From: an uncultured Porphyromonadaceae bacterium
Lineage (GTDB): Bacteria; Bacteroidota; Bacteroidia; Bacteroidales; Muribaculaceae
Reading direction: 5' to 3'
Assembly: GCA_947176295.1 (NCBI GenBank)
Contig: CAMWQB010000008.1
Location: 1 to 41,356 of the forward strand
DNA length: 41,356 nt
The position numbers and the translations under genes were made by a program. The notes beneath the pieces are model-generated. The model was not told the origin of the DNA, ran no database searches, and saw only the letters and a list, made by a program, of their open reading frames with translations. Every line of letters begins with the position of its first letter. The stretch's first letter is position 1. Below, one piece after another: positions 1-9,137 of the stretch.

Positions 1-1
1 C

Positions 2-1867
2 TCCATGGCCTACCTTCAGCCCGAGGCCTCGAAAATTTCACTCATGAAGAAAGTCGATTCCCTCGGCCGAATCATTCAGGACACCGGCAGCGGTGGCGCT
101 TGGCCCGTCAGCTCCGACCGCGAAATCTGGGCCCTCGCAGCTTACGAGCTCTATAAAGTTACCGGCGACCGCCAGTGGCTCGAATACATCTACCCCGTCA
201 TCAAGCGCTCCCTCGACGACGACCTCCTCACCGTCAGCTCCCCCGACGGCCTCGTCCGAGGCGAGACCTCATTCATCGACTGGCGCGAGCAGAGCCATCC
301 CAAGTGGATGCAGACCGCCGACATATATTCTACCGAAGCCCTCGGCACAAGCATCGTCCACGCTCAGGCCCTGCGCGTTCTCGCCGAACTCGAAAAAGAG
401 CTCGGCCCAAAGAAAGGCAACCAGGCCGACAAATATCTCGCCGAAGCCGAGAAAATCGAAAATGCCGTCAACTCCCGCCTGTGGATGCCCGACAAAGGCT
501 ACTATGCAATGTACACCTACGGCGTAAACGAGCCCATACTGAATCCCCGCGCCGAGACCCTCGGCGAATCCCTCGCCATTCTATACGACGTCGCATCCCC
601 CGAGCGCGCACGCACCATCACAGCCTCCAATCCCACCACACCATTCGGCGCCGCAATTTTCTTCCCCCAGATTGCCGATATGCCCCCGTATCACAACAAC
701 TCCCTCTGGCCGTGGGTAGGAGCTTTTTGGGCCCTCGCTAATGCCAAAGCCCAAAACGAGCAAGGAACCCTCGAGGCAATCGGTTCGGTTTTCAGGCCCG
801 CGGCTCTATTTGCCACAAACAAGGAAAACTTCGTCCTCGACAACGGCGACATCGCCACCGAGCTAAATTCCTCCAACATGCTCTGGTGTCTCGCCGGCAA
901 CCTCGCCATCACTCACAAGATTCTCTTCGGCATCCACTTCGAAAAAGACGGCCTCGCCTTCTCCCCCTTCGTGCCCCGCACGCTCGAAGCCGAGCGCACC
1001 CTCTCGGGCTTCAAGTATCGCGACGCAGTCCTCAACATCACCGTCCGCGGATACGGCTCCGAAATCAAGAGCTTCACCGTCAACGGCAAGGAGACCCGTC
1101 CCTTCATTCCCGCCAACGCTAAAGGCGTCAAGAACATCGTCATCACAATGGCCGACAACACCCCCGAGCCAGTCAGCGTGAACCACACGGCCAACGTCAA
1201 AGCCCCTCTCACCCCCATCGCTCGCCTCGAAGGCACAACCCTCGTCTGGGACCCCATCGAATACATTGGCGAATACGTCATAATCAAGGACGGCAAGCGC
1301 ATCGCCCGCACACACTCCACCACATGGGATGCCTCCGCCCCCGGAGAATATCAGGTCATCGGCATCAGCCCCCAAGGCGTCGAAAGCTTCGCATCCCGCC
1401 CCATGAGCACCCTGCCATATCTCACACTCCAGGCCCCCGGCTCGGCACGCACGCTCGCCTCGTCCGAAGTCAGCTACAGCCCGAAGGGCCAAATCACCGG
1501 ATACACCGGCAACGGATTCATCGAAGTCGACCGAGCTTCCGAGCCCGTGGCTCTCGCATTCGACGCCCCCGTCGACGGAGCATACTACATTTCCGTCAGA
1601 TATGCCAACGGCAACGGTCCCGTCAATACCGAAAACAAATGCGCCATCCGCACAGCCTCCATCGACGGGCAGCGCCTCGGCGTCATCGTCATGCCCACTC
1701 GTGGCGTCGCCAACTGGAGCGACTGGGGATTCTCCAACACCATCAAAGTCGAGCTCACTAAAGGCCCGCACACAATAGCCCTCGACTTCCGTCCCGAAAA
1801 CAACAACATGAACATCAACACCAACCACGCCGCCATCGACCAAATCCGCATCCAATACAAACCCTGA
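2..1867 (+). CDS. Six-hairpin glycosidase with C-terminal CBM-like domain (5' partial)
   Basis: Secreted-type glycoside hydrolase whose exact family I cannot fix. Residues 1-330 (counting from the ATG at 5) look like an (alpha/alpha)6 barrel of the MGH1/GH63- or rhamnosidase-like kind: repeated helical hairpins, the acidic motif SFIDWREQSHP near 89-99, and WPWVGAFWALANAKA near 235-249. A small beta domain follows (about 330-385), then an FN3-like stretch (about 400-470) and a C-terminal beta-sandwich resembling CBM35/CBM6 (about 490-620, ending in AAIDQIRI). The reading frame is open to the left edge and no signal peptide is visible, so the ATG at 5 is probably internal and the N-terminal part lies outside the window. 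The gene converges with tamL and ends at a strong shared terminator. The glycosidase fold is fairly sure; the substrate is unknown. Confidence 0.7.
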   Translation, partial: SMAYLQPEASKISLMKKVDSLGRIIQDTGSGGAWPVSSDREIWALAAYELYKVTGDRQWLEYIYPVIKRSLDDDLLTVSSPDGLVRGETSFIDWREQSHPKWMQTADIYSTEALGTSIVHAQALRVLAELEKELGPKKGNQADKYLAEAEKIENAVNSRLWMPDKGYYAMYTYGVNEPILNPRAETLGESLAILYDVASPERARTITASNPTTPFGAAIFFPQIADMPPYHNNSLWPWVGAFWALANAKAQNEQGTLEAIGSVFRPAALFATNKENFVLDNGDIATELNSSNMLWCLAGNLAITHKILFGIHFEKDGLAFSPFVPRTLEAERTLSGFKYRDAVLNITVRGYGSEIKSFTVNGKETRPFIPANAKGVKNIVITMADNTPEPVSVNHTANVKAPLTPIARLEGTTLVWDPIEYIGEYVIIKDGKRIARTHSTTWDASAPGEYQVIGISPQGVESFASRPMSTLPYLTLQAPGSARTLASSEVSYSPKGQITGYTGNGFIEVDRASEPVALAFDAPVDGAYYISVRYANGNGPVNTENKCAIRTASIDGQRLGVIVMPTRGVANWSDWGFSNTIKVELTKGPHTIALDFRPENNNMNINTNHAAIDQIRIQYKP

Positions 1868-1879
1868 GCAGCCCCTGGA

Positions 1880-1931
1880 AAATAAAGCGGGGAGAGTAGC
1901 ATGTCTTAATGCTACTCTCCCCGCTTTATTT
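1880..1931. terminator. Bidirectional intrinsic terminator
   Basis: Perfect 22-bp inverted repeat (arms 1880-1901 and 1910-1931) with the 8-nt loop TGTCTTAA. The outer part of the arms is AAATAAAG/CTTTATTT, so either strand gives a GC-rich stem ending in a T-rich tract. It sits between the convergent glycosidase and tamL genes and can serve both. Confidence 0.9.
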
Positions 1932-1974
1932 AATTATTATTTGATTTCTATTAGCCCTATTAGTCCAATCAGTC

Positions 1975-4287
1975 TTAGAACGGATACCCGATTGCCAGAT
2001 GCAGAGCTAGCGATTTCTTGAACGACTGCATGTTGTAGTAGCCGCTCTTGCCGGTATCATACGGGCAGTGGATGCCAACACCCAAATCCAGGCGCACAAC
2101 AAGCATGCTGATGTCCACGCGTACACCCGCTCCCGTGCCCAACGCAAGGTCCTTCAGGAAATTCGACGCCTTGAGCAATCCTCCCGGGCGCTGGGCGTCC
2201 TCCTTCAGGAGCCATATATTGCCCGAATCCACAAACAGTGCCCCGTGGATGATGCTGAATATCGGGAAACGATATTCCACATTGGCTTCAAACTTGAAGG
2301 TGCCCGTGCGATCGAAGTTATCGATTGCATCCGAGCCCTCAGGCCCGCGATATGAGCCCGGACCTATGCTCCGCACCGTGAAGGCGCGCACCGAGTTCGC
2401 TCCACCGATGTAGAACTGCTCGGAATAGGGCACCTGCGTGGAGTTGCCGTAAGCATGCGCAGCCCCCGCAGCCACGCGCGACACCAGCCACTGGTCTCCA
2501 CGCCCGAGCCTCCGGCCCCACACAAGCTGCGCCTGGCCCTTCACAAACTGCGAGAACGGAAGCCCGAACAGCTTCTTATCGCCTCGCTTGCCGCAGGCCT
2601 CGTAGATTCCCCAGAAAATATTTCCCGCCTCCTGGAGTGTAAACGACCAGTTCAGCGTGTTGTTCCGCCCGAAAGCACGGTCGTAGACGTAGGAGAACGA
2701 CATCTGCGGAATAAACTGGCTCTTGAAGCTTTGGGCCACGGCCGGGTTGGCGTTCATTATCGAGTCGAATTCCTCGGTGGTGTGTATAAGTTTGGTGTAT
2801 GTTATTTTCAGAGGCGTGAACGTGTTTGCTACATGCCGGCGGTAGCGCCAGTCGTAGCTTATGCCCGTATTGAACTGAGCCATCTTGAAGTAGTGCGGAC
2901 GGTTCAGAATGTCGGCCCCGAGATTGATGCGCGTCCAGTTCAGCTCCCGCCGAGTGCCCCGGAAAAATTTCGGCGCCAACAGCCGCGGGAAAGCAAGCGA
3001 CGCATTCAGCCCCGCCTCATAGGAGTTGAACACACCCCCCTTGTTGGCAGAGCCCGTCTGCCATTCGTATGCCCCCGTCAGCTTCACCGACAGCTGTTCG
3101 CCGCCGCCGAACACATTCTTGTTCGTTAAGCCCAGCGTAATGCCCGGGCCGATGTAGGAGTTGGATTTCGACGACGCGTTCACTTCTATCGAAGCCTCAA
3201 GCGGAGAGTCGAACGTGGCATAGATGTCCACATCCAGCACCCCCGACGCTATCGCCGCCGAATCCACCTTCGGCTGTATGTCTATGGAATTGAAGATGCC
3301 AAGGCGAGAGAGGTAGCTCTGCGTCCTGTCCATATTCCGCACGGAGAAGATGCGGCCCTTGCGCATGGTGATGCTCTCGTTCAGAATCCCTGTCCGGAAT
3401 CGCGACGGCTTCATCTGTATCAGCGTCGCGCGTTTGGTCTCGATCGTGTCCGGCGTCCCACCGCCCTGATAGCGGTCGAGATGCACCGTTACGTCGCCCG
3501 TCCGGAATTGCTCGCGGGCGAATTTCGGCATGTTCGATGCAAGGGTCATCCGCAGCGCGATGTGGCCCCGGCGAGCCACGCTGTCAGCCAAAAATTCTAT
3601 ATAGCTCGGCGTAAAGAAGTAGTAGCCCTTGTTGCGCAGGCCATTGACAATGCGTGTGCGAGCTATGCTCAGCGAGTCAGTCGAGAAGCGCGGACTTTTC
3701 GACGCCAGGTAGCGGTCAGCCAGCGCAAGCGAGTCTATCGTCCGGTAGAGGGCGCAGCTGTCCGGCAGCAGCTCCAGAGTGTCGATAGGGTAGCCCTTGC
3801 CCGAATTCACCGTGTAGAGAAGCTTAGCCTTCTTTTTGTTCCGGCCCTGCACGAGTTCGTAGGTCGCAGTCCCGCTGAAGTAGCCGTTGTTGTCGAGAAT
3901 TTGCTCGATCATGTGGGTGCGGACCTCGGGCCGAACGTCCGACATCAGCACCGGTTCAGCCGCCAGTTTCTCGTAAATCCAGTGCTTGAAGCCCTTTTCC
4001 GGATTAGGCCAGTTGTTGTAGACCCACAGCCCCAGGGGGAAGGGATAGCGCCACACAAACCCGAGGATGCTCACCGAGTTGTTCGGCCGTACATTCACGG
4101 CATCCGTGATGCTCGTCTTCATCGCCGATGGAAGCGACACGGAATCCGGCGTTTCGAATTTCACTCCCTTAAGCCCCGTGTAGAGGATGTCGTCGTCCGG
4201 GATACGACGCGTCGTGGAGCACGATGCAAGCAGCAGGGCGGCCACGGCCGCAACTGCAAGTTGATATATCAGGCGATTAGTTTTCAT
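1975..4287 (-). CDS. tamL: TamL-type lipidated BamA/TamA-family outer membrane protein
   Basis: Outer-membrane beta-barrel of the Omp85 (BamA/TamA) family, expected to work with TamB in envelope assembly. I chose the ATG at 4287 (770 aa), because it gives a lipoprotein signal with lipobox LLASC and Cys23; the longer frame adds a Lys/Arg-rich stretch that lies inside tamB. POTRA-like domains cover roughly 30-380, with segments such as VRTHMIEQILDNNGYFSG and IVNGLRNKGYYFF. A surface-antigen (D15) barrel fills the rest, with FYIGGANSVRAFTVRSIGPG near 640-660 matching the conserved loop 6 region and the C-terminus ending in aromatic F. The start overlaps the end of tamB by 11 bp, implying coupled translation. 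Lipidated TamA-like proteins paired with TamB are typical of Bacteroidetes. The family call is secure; the symbol rests on lipobox plus neighbour. Confidence 0.88.
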   Translation of the reverse strand: MKTNRLIYQLAVAAVAALLLASCSTTRRIPDDDILYTGLKGVKFETPDSVSLPSAMKTSITDAVNVRPNNSVSILGFVWRYPFPLGLWVYNNWPNPEKGFKHWIYEKLAAEPVLMSDVRPEVRTHMIEQILDNNGYFSGTATYELVQGRNKKKAKLLYTVNSGKGYPIDTLELLPDSCALYRTIDSLALADRYLASKSPRFSTDSLSIARTRIVNGLRNKGYYFFTPSYIEFLADSVARRGHIALRMTLASNMPKFAREQFRTGDVTVHLDRYQGGGTPDTIETKRATLIQMKPSRFRTGILNESITMRKGRIFSVRNMDRTQSYLSRLGIFNSIDIQPKVDSAAIASGVLDVDIYATFDSPLEASIEVNASSKSNSYIGPGITLGLTNKNVFGGGEQLSVKLTGAYEWQTGSANKGGVFNSYEAGLNASLAFPRLLAPKFFRGTRRELNWTRINLGADILNRPHYFKMAQFNTGISYDWRYRRHVANTFTPLKITYTKLIHTTEEFDSIMNANPAVAQSFKSQFIPQMSFSYVYDRAFGRNNTLNWSFTLQEAGNIFWGIYEACGKRGDKKLFGLPFSQFVKGQAQLVWGRRLGRGDQWLVSRVAAGAAHAYGNSTQVPYSEQFYIGGANSVRAFTVRSIGPGSYRGPEGSDAIDNFDRTGTFKFEANVEYRFPIFSIIHGALFVDSGNIWLLKEDAQRPGGLLKASNFLKDLALGTGAGVRVDISMLVVRLDLGVGIHCPYDTGKSGYYNMQSFKKSLALHLAIGYPF

Positions 4288-7200
4288 CTGTGTTTTCGCT
4301 TTCTGCCTCCGGTTGGAGCGTTTTCTTGCGCTTGGAGCTGCGGAAGAGATCCATAAGACGCTGGATTTTCTTGCGGTAGACAAAGCCGACGCCCGTCTGC
4401 GTTACCTCGCCTTCGAGGATGCTCTCGTAGCCCGTGTGGCGGAACAGACGCACATACATCGTGCGGGTATTGTTCAGGAAATATTCCAGCGAGATGTCGC
4501 TGATGAGATTCTGAGAGAAGTTCTCGTCCGTGTTCGCATCCGACGAGTAGTTGCCTCCCACGATTATCTTGAATCGGTCGTTGAAAAGCGATTTCGACAC
4601 CTGGTAGCTGTAGCTCATCGTTGTCGATGTCGACCCGTCCACGGTCTTGTCGTATTGGTCGATACCGAAGGATATGTCCACGCCTTTGATGTTGTTAGCA
4701 GCCCAGGAGTTGAGCTGGCTCTCGAGGAAGGAGAAGAGCGGATTACCCCCAAGCGAGGCATTGCCCTTCGTGCCGGGGCCCGTGTAGATGTTGTATATCA
4801 ACAGGTTCATCGCCTGGTTGGCGCGTTGCTCGGGGCTCATGCTCTGCAGCTCGTTCGCCACGGTGATGTCGTCGTTGGTCGAGAGGTCGAACGCCACGTT
4901 CATGTTCTCCAGCGTCCCAGTTACCCCGAGGCCCACGTCGAAATTCACAAGTCGAGAATTCTGGCCCTCCTGCGTTACGTTCGCCTTCACCACATCCGTG
5001 GCATGGACGTTCAGCGTCGGATTCATCATATCGCCGTTGAAGGCAACATAGCTGCCCTCCTCGAAGGAGAAGAGCTTCTCCGACATCAGCGGCGGAGTAT
5101 ATCTCACGAAGCCCCCGTTGAGGTTCAGGCGCCCCGTCAGGCGTCCCGTTGTCATCGGGCTCATCGTGTAGTTGAGCGTGCCCGTGCTCTCGATGCTCAC
5201 CTTGTTCTGCCCGTCGGCGCTCAGGTCCACGTTGATTGTCGAGCCGTCCTCGATTGTGAGTATGGCATCGAGCATCAGCGCCATCGTGCTCTCCGTCAGC
5301 GAATCCGCACGGGCCATTGCTGCGGAATCCGTGAAGTTCACGAATTTCACCAGTTCGCCGCTCGAGTAGTTGGCAATCTCGCTTGTGGCGTCAGGCATCA
5401 CATAAGTTACGTTCGTGCCCGGAAGAATCTTCAGCGTGGCATCCACAGCCATGAAGCGCATGTTTCCGCGAGCCGTCGCATCCAGGTCGATGAAGGCCTT
5501 GCCGTAGACGTCGGCCCCGCGCTTGGCCCTGTTCGTGTTGATTATCTGCATGTCGCGGGCCCGCAGGCGAAGGTCTACACCCGTGTTCGTGAGGTCGCTT
5601 ATATCCACCGTGCCGTTTACGGTCAGCGGGTTCTCGTTCGTCCCCGAGATGGTGAAGCCCTTGAATTGCATCCGCGAATCCTCCACTGGAATTTTCACGT
5701 CGTTGAAGGCATATTCCGTCCCGGTCATCGCAAGGCGCACGGCCGTCGAGTCGAAGGCCATCCAGCCGTTCAGCACCGGCGTTTCCGTCTTGCCCGTTAC
5801 GGACATCGAGCCGCTCAGGGTGCCTCGCAGCGAGCCCATTGTCGGGGGCAGGAAGGGGTTGGCCGCATCAAGCGGGATGCGTATCAGGCTCAGATCCATA
5901 TTCAGCGGCGACGTGCTTGTCGAGTCGTTCAAGGCTCCACGAAGGTCCATCACCTTCCGTCCTCCGATGTTGAGCGACGCGAAGGCATTGATTTGGCCTG
6001 TGGGGTTTGCCGCCACGTTGAACGATGCCCCGATGTCGTCCACCTTCTTGCGGTTGTAGTAGAAGTTCGTCAGTCCGAGCGACCCCATTCCCAGTAGTGT
6101 GCCCGACGTGCGGTTCAGACGCAGGTCTGCGCTCGCATCGCCCGTCATCGGTGGCGCGAAGGGGTTCAGGGCTATCCAGTCCTGTATGTGGATGTCCGAG
6201 AGCTTCACTATCAGATCATCCTGATGCTCATGCGAGTGTTCCGCATGCTCTTCTCCAGAATCTTCGGTATAGACGGCAATCGACGACTTCCCGCCTGTCA
6301 TGTGCAGGTTGGCATCGATATGGCCCGTGGGGAAGAAATATTCGATGAAGTTGCCCTTGTTCGCCTCCCACTGCTGATAGCCTATGATCGGGTTCAGTGG
6401 GTCCACGCTCACGTTGATGGCCGAATCGGCAAGAAGAGCGTTGAATCCGAGCTGGAAGCCCACATCACCCTTGATGTTGCGCTGACGCAGACCCAGTTTG
6501 GCTTCGTTGCCGTCCACCGTCGCGTGAATCCACACCCGAGCCAAGGCATCCAGCGTCCCCGGGCGGTTGCCCATGCCGGCAAGCAGGTGGAAGTGCTCCT
6601 TGTAGAGACCGCTTGCCACGTAGATAGTGTCCAGCGTGGTTGCTCCGGAGTTGAATTCGAGCACCCGCCCGTTCAGCGCAAGGGTGGAGTCGTTCCTGGC
6701 CTTCAGCGAAATGTTTTGCAGACCCATGTCGGAGGGCCTCAGAACGTCGTTTATAAAGTTCGAGTTGTTGCCCGTAAGCGTGAAGTTGAACTTGGGAAGC
6801 ACCCGTTGAATCGTGTCGATTTTGAAATTCCTCGATGCAATCTGTTCGTTCAGAAGGGTGCTTGCGCGTTCGAAGCGCGCCAGCAGGGTATCGAGCCGCG
6901 CAGGCGACGTGAAACGTGCGTTCAGGTCGCGGTTCGTCAGGTCGAAACGCACACCCGAATCGGCAAGCGCCGTAAAGCGCGCGTCAATGTCGGAGACGGC
7001 TATTGTCCCCGTAGACTGGCGGAAGAACAGATCGTCCAGATTGATGCTGGCGCGGATATTGTTCATCCCGGGACCGATTTCCGCATCAGCCCGCAGGCGT
7101 GTTTCGATCGAAGCAGGCGTCTCGGAGAATTTGAGCGTCTGCAGGTCGATGTTCTCACCGTCGAGCTCGGCCGTCCAGCGGTAGACCTCGCCGTTGAGGT

Positions 7201-9076
7201 TGCCTTTCGCATTCAGCGTCAGGTCCAGACCCGTGTTCGACGATGCCATGTTGATGTCGGCCATACCTCCGCTGATGGAGGCGTCAGCCCGGATGCCTGA
7301 GTAGGTATATCCCCCATATCTCGCGGAGTTTATCGTAGCTGTACCCTGCAGTTGTGTCGTCTTCGCAAAGGGGTCGTAGCCCTTGCCCTTTACGTCGGCC
7401 TCCGCCGTGAGGTTGCTCACGCCTGCAAGAGGCATGAAAGCCTGCACGGGGAAGTCCGTGGCCTTGACCGAAGCATCGTAGCTCTCCATCTTCGAGTTCC
7501 ACAGAGCCTGCAGCCGCAGCGCTCCCGAGCCTGTCCGCGCCGTCAGGTCGCCGTCTATCACCCCTCCGCTGCGCATGTCCACATTTCCCGCAAGCGTCAG
7601 CGGCGGGATGTTCACGCTCTTAGCCGTCTCGGGCTCCAGTAGGAGGTTCTTGAAGCGGTCCACATTCACGATCCGTCCGTGGAGGTTCACGTGGCCCGCA
7701 AGCAGGTCGGGATTGGTGGCATTGTCCACACGCCCGTCGGCATCGAGATATACACATCGGTTGAGCGCAAGCCCCAGGGTGTCGATTTCCAGTGCCCCCA
7801 TTGTGCCCTTGAGGTCGGCTCGAAGGTTCACGGGCTCGTCAGCCGGGAGAGCCGCCCAGTAAGGCAGCAGCAGCGGGAACATCAGCCGCAAGTCGGCCGG
7901 CGCGAGCGCCGCGCGGGCGTCGAGCGCCACCGGGAGCGAAGGATCCGTCATCAGGTCGCCCATACCCATCAGCCCCGTAAAGCTAAGGTCCGTGCCGGCA
8001 GGGGTGCTTACGGCAAAGGAATTGAGCCCGAGAGCCACGGAGTCTATATCGAGCGTGCCACGCGCATTGAGTCGCACCCCGCAGCGCTCCGTGCCCGAGA
8101 ACGTCAGAGGCACGCGCACGGTCGTCTGCTCATTGAAGAAGTTTTTCACTCCGATGCTCACGCTGTCCGCCTCGATATAGCCGAAGTCAAGGCCGGGGGT
8201 AGGACTGTAGCCCGCCGTGGTGTAGAGCGCATGCGAGCGGTCGAAGCCTATCGTGTCGATTTCGATAATCCATGGCGCCGCCATCAGCGAATCGGGCAGA
8301 ACGGGTGTCTCGGGCACAGGGCCGAATGCCGCAATCATGGCGCTGTCGGGAGCGATGTAGCGGGCGTCCAGCCCGCGGCCAAGCAGTTGTCCCAGAGTGA
8401 TGCGCTGTTTGTAGAGGTCCACGACGCCTCCGTGGAGCGTGGCCCGCGGAATCACGGCCCGCAGCGTGTCTATCGTCGGCATCATCCGCATCGTGTAGGT
8501 GAAGTCCTCGAGATTGACCTTGCCGAGCTTGAAACGCATGTCTGTCGGCGGCGCCGGAGGCGTGGGCGGGGTGGTGTCCGTATTCATCACCAGGCTCATG
8601 TTGCCCCGCGCTATAGTCGCATTCTCGAGCGTTATATCCATCGTCGCCAGGGCCACACGTGCAGGATCCAGAGCAAGCGAATCGGCATCGATTCTCAGCC
8701 ACATCGCCGAATCAGGACCGCCCATTTCATAAGAGCCCCCGCGGAGCACTGCCCGGTCGAGCGACACTTCTCCGCGCAGCAGCGGCAACACGGCCACATC
8801 TATCTCGGCCTGCGAGGCCTCGATTTTCATGCCACCGTCCATCGTCATCTCAAGTCCTCCCACCTCGAGCCCGAGAGGGAATCGAAGCGACAGCGATCCT
8901 ATGTGGAGCGCCATCGTTTCTGAATTCTCGAACTTTTCGTTGAGGGCTCGCACCATCAGGCCCTGGGCCCAGGGCGAATATACAAGCATCAGAACCCCTG
9001 TAAGCAGGAGCAGGAGGCCGAGCAGGATGCCGAGGACGGTGCCGGCGATTCGGCGTATTACAGTCTTGGCTTTCAC
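4277..9076 (-). CDS. tamB: TamB family translocation/assembly module protein
   Basis: Very long envelope protein (1599 aa) with one N-terminal membrane anchor (about residues 10-34, leucine-rich) followed by a long repetitive beta-rich region and a C-terminal DUF490/TamB domain (about 1180-1560). TamB/AsmA-like proteins span the periplasm as beta-taco bridges; they are implicated in moving lipids or assisting barrel insertion with their Omp85 partner. The size, the single anchor, AsmA-like stretches such as LSLRFPLGLEVGGLEM near 60-78, and the partner gene tamL directly downstream with an 11-bp overlap support the call. A His/Glu-rich patch (EEHAEHSHEHQDD, about 950) may bind metal or be a plain linker. 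The start is 61 bp downstream of the previous gene's stop, with no clear promoter between them, so co-transcription is possible. Confidence 0.9.
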   Translation of the reverse strand: MKAKTVIRRIAGTVLGILLGLLLLLTGVLMLVYSPWAQGLMVRALNEKFENSETMALHIGSLSLRFPLGLEVGGLEMTMDGGMKIEASQAEIDVAVLPLLRGEVSLDRAVLRGGSYEMGGPDSAMWLRIDADSLALDPARVALATMDITLENATIARGNMSLVMNTDTTPPTPPAPPTDMRFKLGKVNLEDFTYTMRMMPTIDTLRAVIPRATLHGGVVDLYKQRITLGQLLGRGLDARYIAPDSAMIAAFGPVPETPVLPDSLMAAPWIIEIDTIGFDRSHALYTTAGYSPTPGLDFGYIEADSVSIGVKNFFNEQTTVRVPLTFSGTERCGVRLNARGTLDIDSVALGLNSFAVSTPAGTDLSFTGLMGMGDLMTDPSLPVALDARAALAPADLRLMFPLLLPYWAALPADEPVNLRADLKGTMGALEIDTLGLALNRCVYLDADGRVDNATNPDLLAGHVNLHGRIVNVDRFKNLLLEPETAKSVNIPPLTLAGNVDMRSGGVIDGDLTARTGSGALRLQALWNSKMESYDASVKATDFPVQAFMPLAGVSNLTAEADVKGKGYDPFAKTTQLQGTATINSARYGGYTYSGIRADASISGGMADINMASSNTGLDLTLNAKGNLNGEVYRWTAELDGENIDLQTLKFSETPASIETRLRADAEIGPGMNNIRASINLDDLFFRQSTGTIAVSDIDARFTALADSGVRFDLTNRDLNARFTSPARLDTLLARFERASTLLNEQIASRNFKIDTIQRVLPKFNFTLTGNNSNFINDVLRPSDMGLQNISLKARNDSTLALNGRVLEFNSGATTLDTIYVASGLYKEHFHLLAGMGNRPGTLDALARVWIHATVDGNEAKLGLRQRNIKGDVGFQLGFNALLADSAINVSVDPLNPIIGYQQWEANKGNFIEYFFPTGHIDANLHMTGGKSSIAVYTEDSGEEHAEHSHEHQDDLIVKLSDIHIQDWIALNPFAPPMTGDASADLRLNRTSGTLLGMGSLGLTNFYYNRKKVDDIGASFNVAANPTGQINAFASLNIGGRKVMDLRGALNDSTSTSPLNMDLSLIRIPLDAANPFLPPTMGSLRGTLSGSMSVTGKTETPVLNGWMAFDSTAVRLAMTGTEYAFNDVKIPVEDSRMQFKGFTISGTNENPLTVNGTVDISDLTNTGVDLRLRARDMQIINTNRAKRGADVYGKAFIDLDATARGNMRFMAVDATLKILPGTNVTYVMPDATSEIANYSSGELVKFVNFTDSAAMARADSLTESTMALMLDAILTIEDGSTINVDLSADGQNKVSIESTGTLNYTMSPMTTGRLTGRLNLNGGFVRYTPPLMSEKLFSFEEGSYVAFNGDMMNPTLNVHATDVVKANVTQEGQNSRLVNFDVGLGVTGTLENMNVAFDLSTNDDITVANELQSMSPEQRANQAMNLLIYNIYTGPGTKGNASLGGNPLFSFLESQLNSWAANNIKGVDISFGIDQYDKTVDGSTSTTMSYSYQVSKSLFNDRFKIIVGGNYSSDANTDENFSQNLISDISLEYFLNNTRTMYVRLFRHTGYESILEGEVTQTGVGFVYRKKIQRLMDLFRSSKRKKTLQPEAESENTDEN

Positions 9077-9137
9077 GAAAAATACTTGGAGTGGTATGGA
9101 GTGTGGCTTGGAATCAGATGGGGTAGGAATAGTTCTC

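Noticed and set aside
863-1855. 330-aa open frame on the minus strand opposite the glycosidase
   Set aside because: Antisense to a clear coding frame; composition is Asp/Gly/Val-rich shadow sequence typical of GC-rich DNA, with no domain.
4313-6097. 594-aa open frame on the plus strand opposite tamB
   Set aside because: Arg/His/Val-rich shadow of the tamB frame; no domain, signal or start region.
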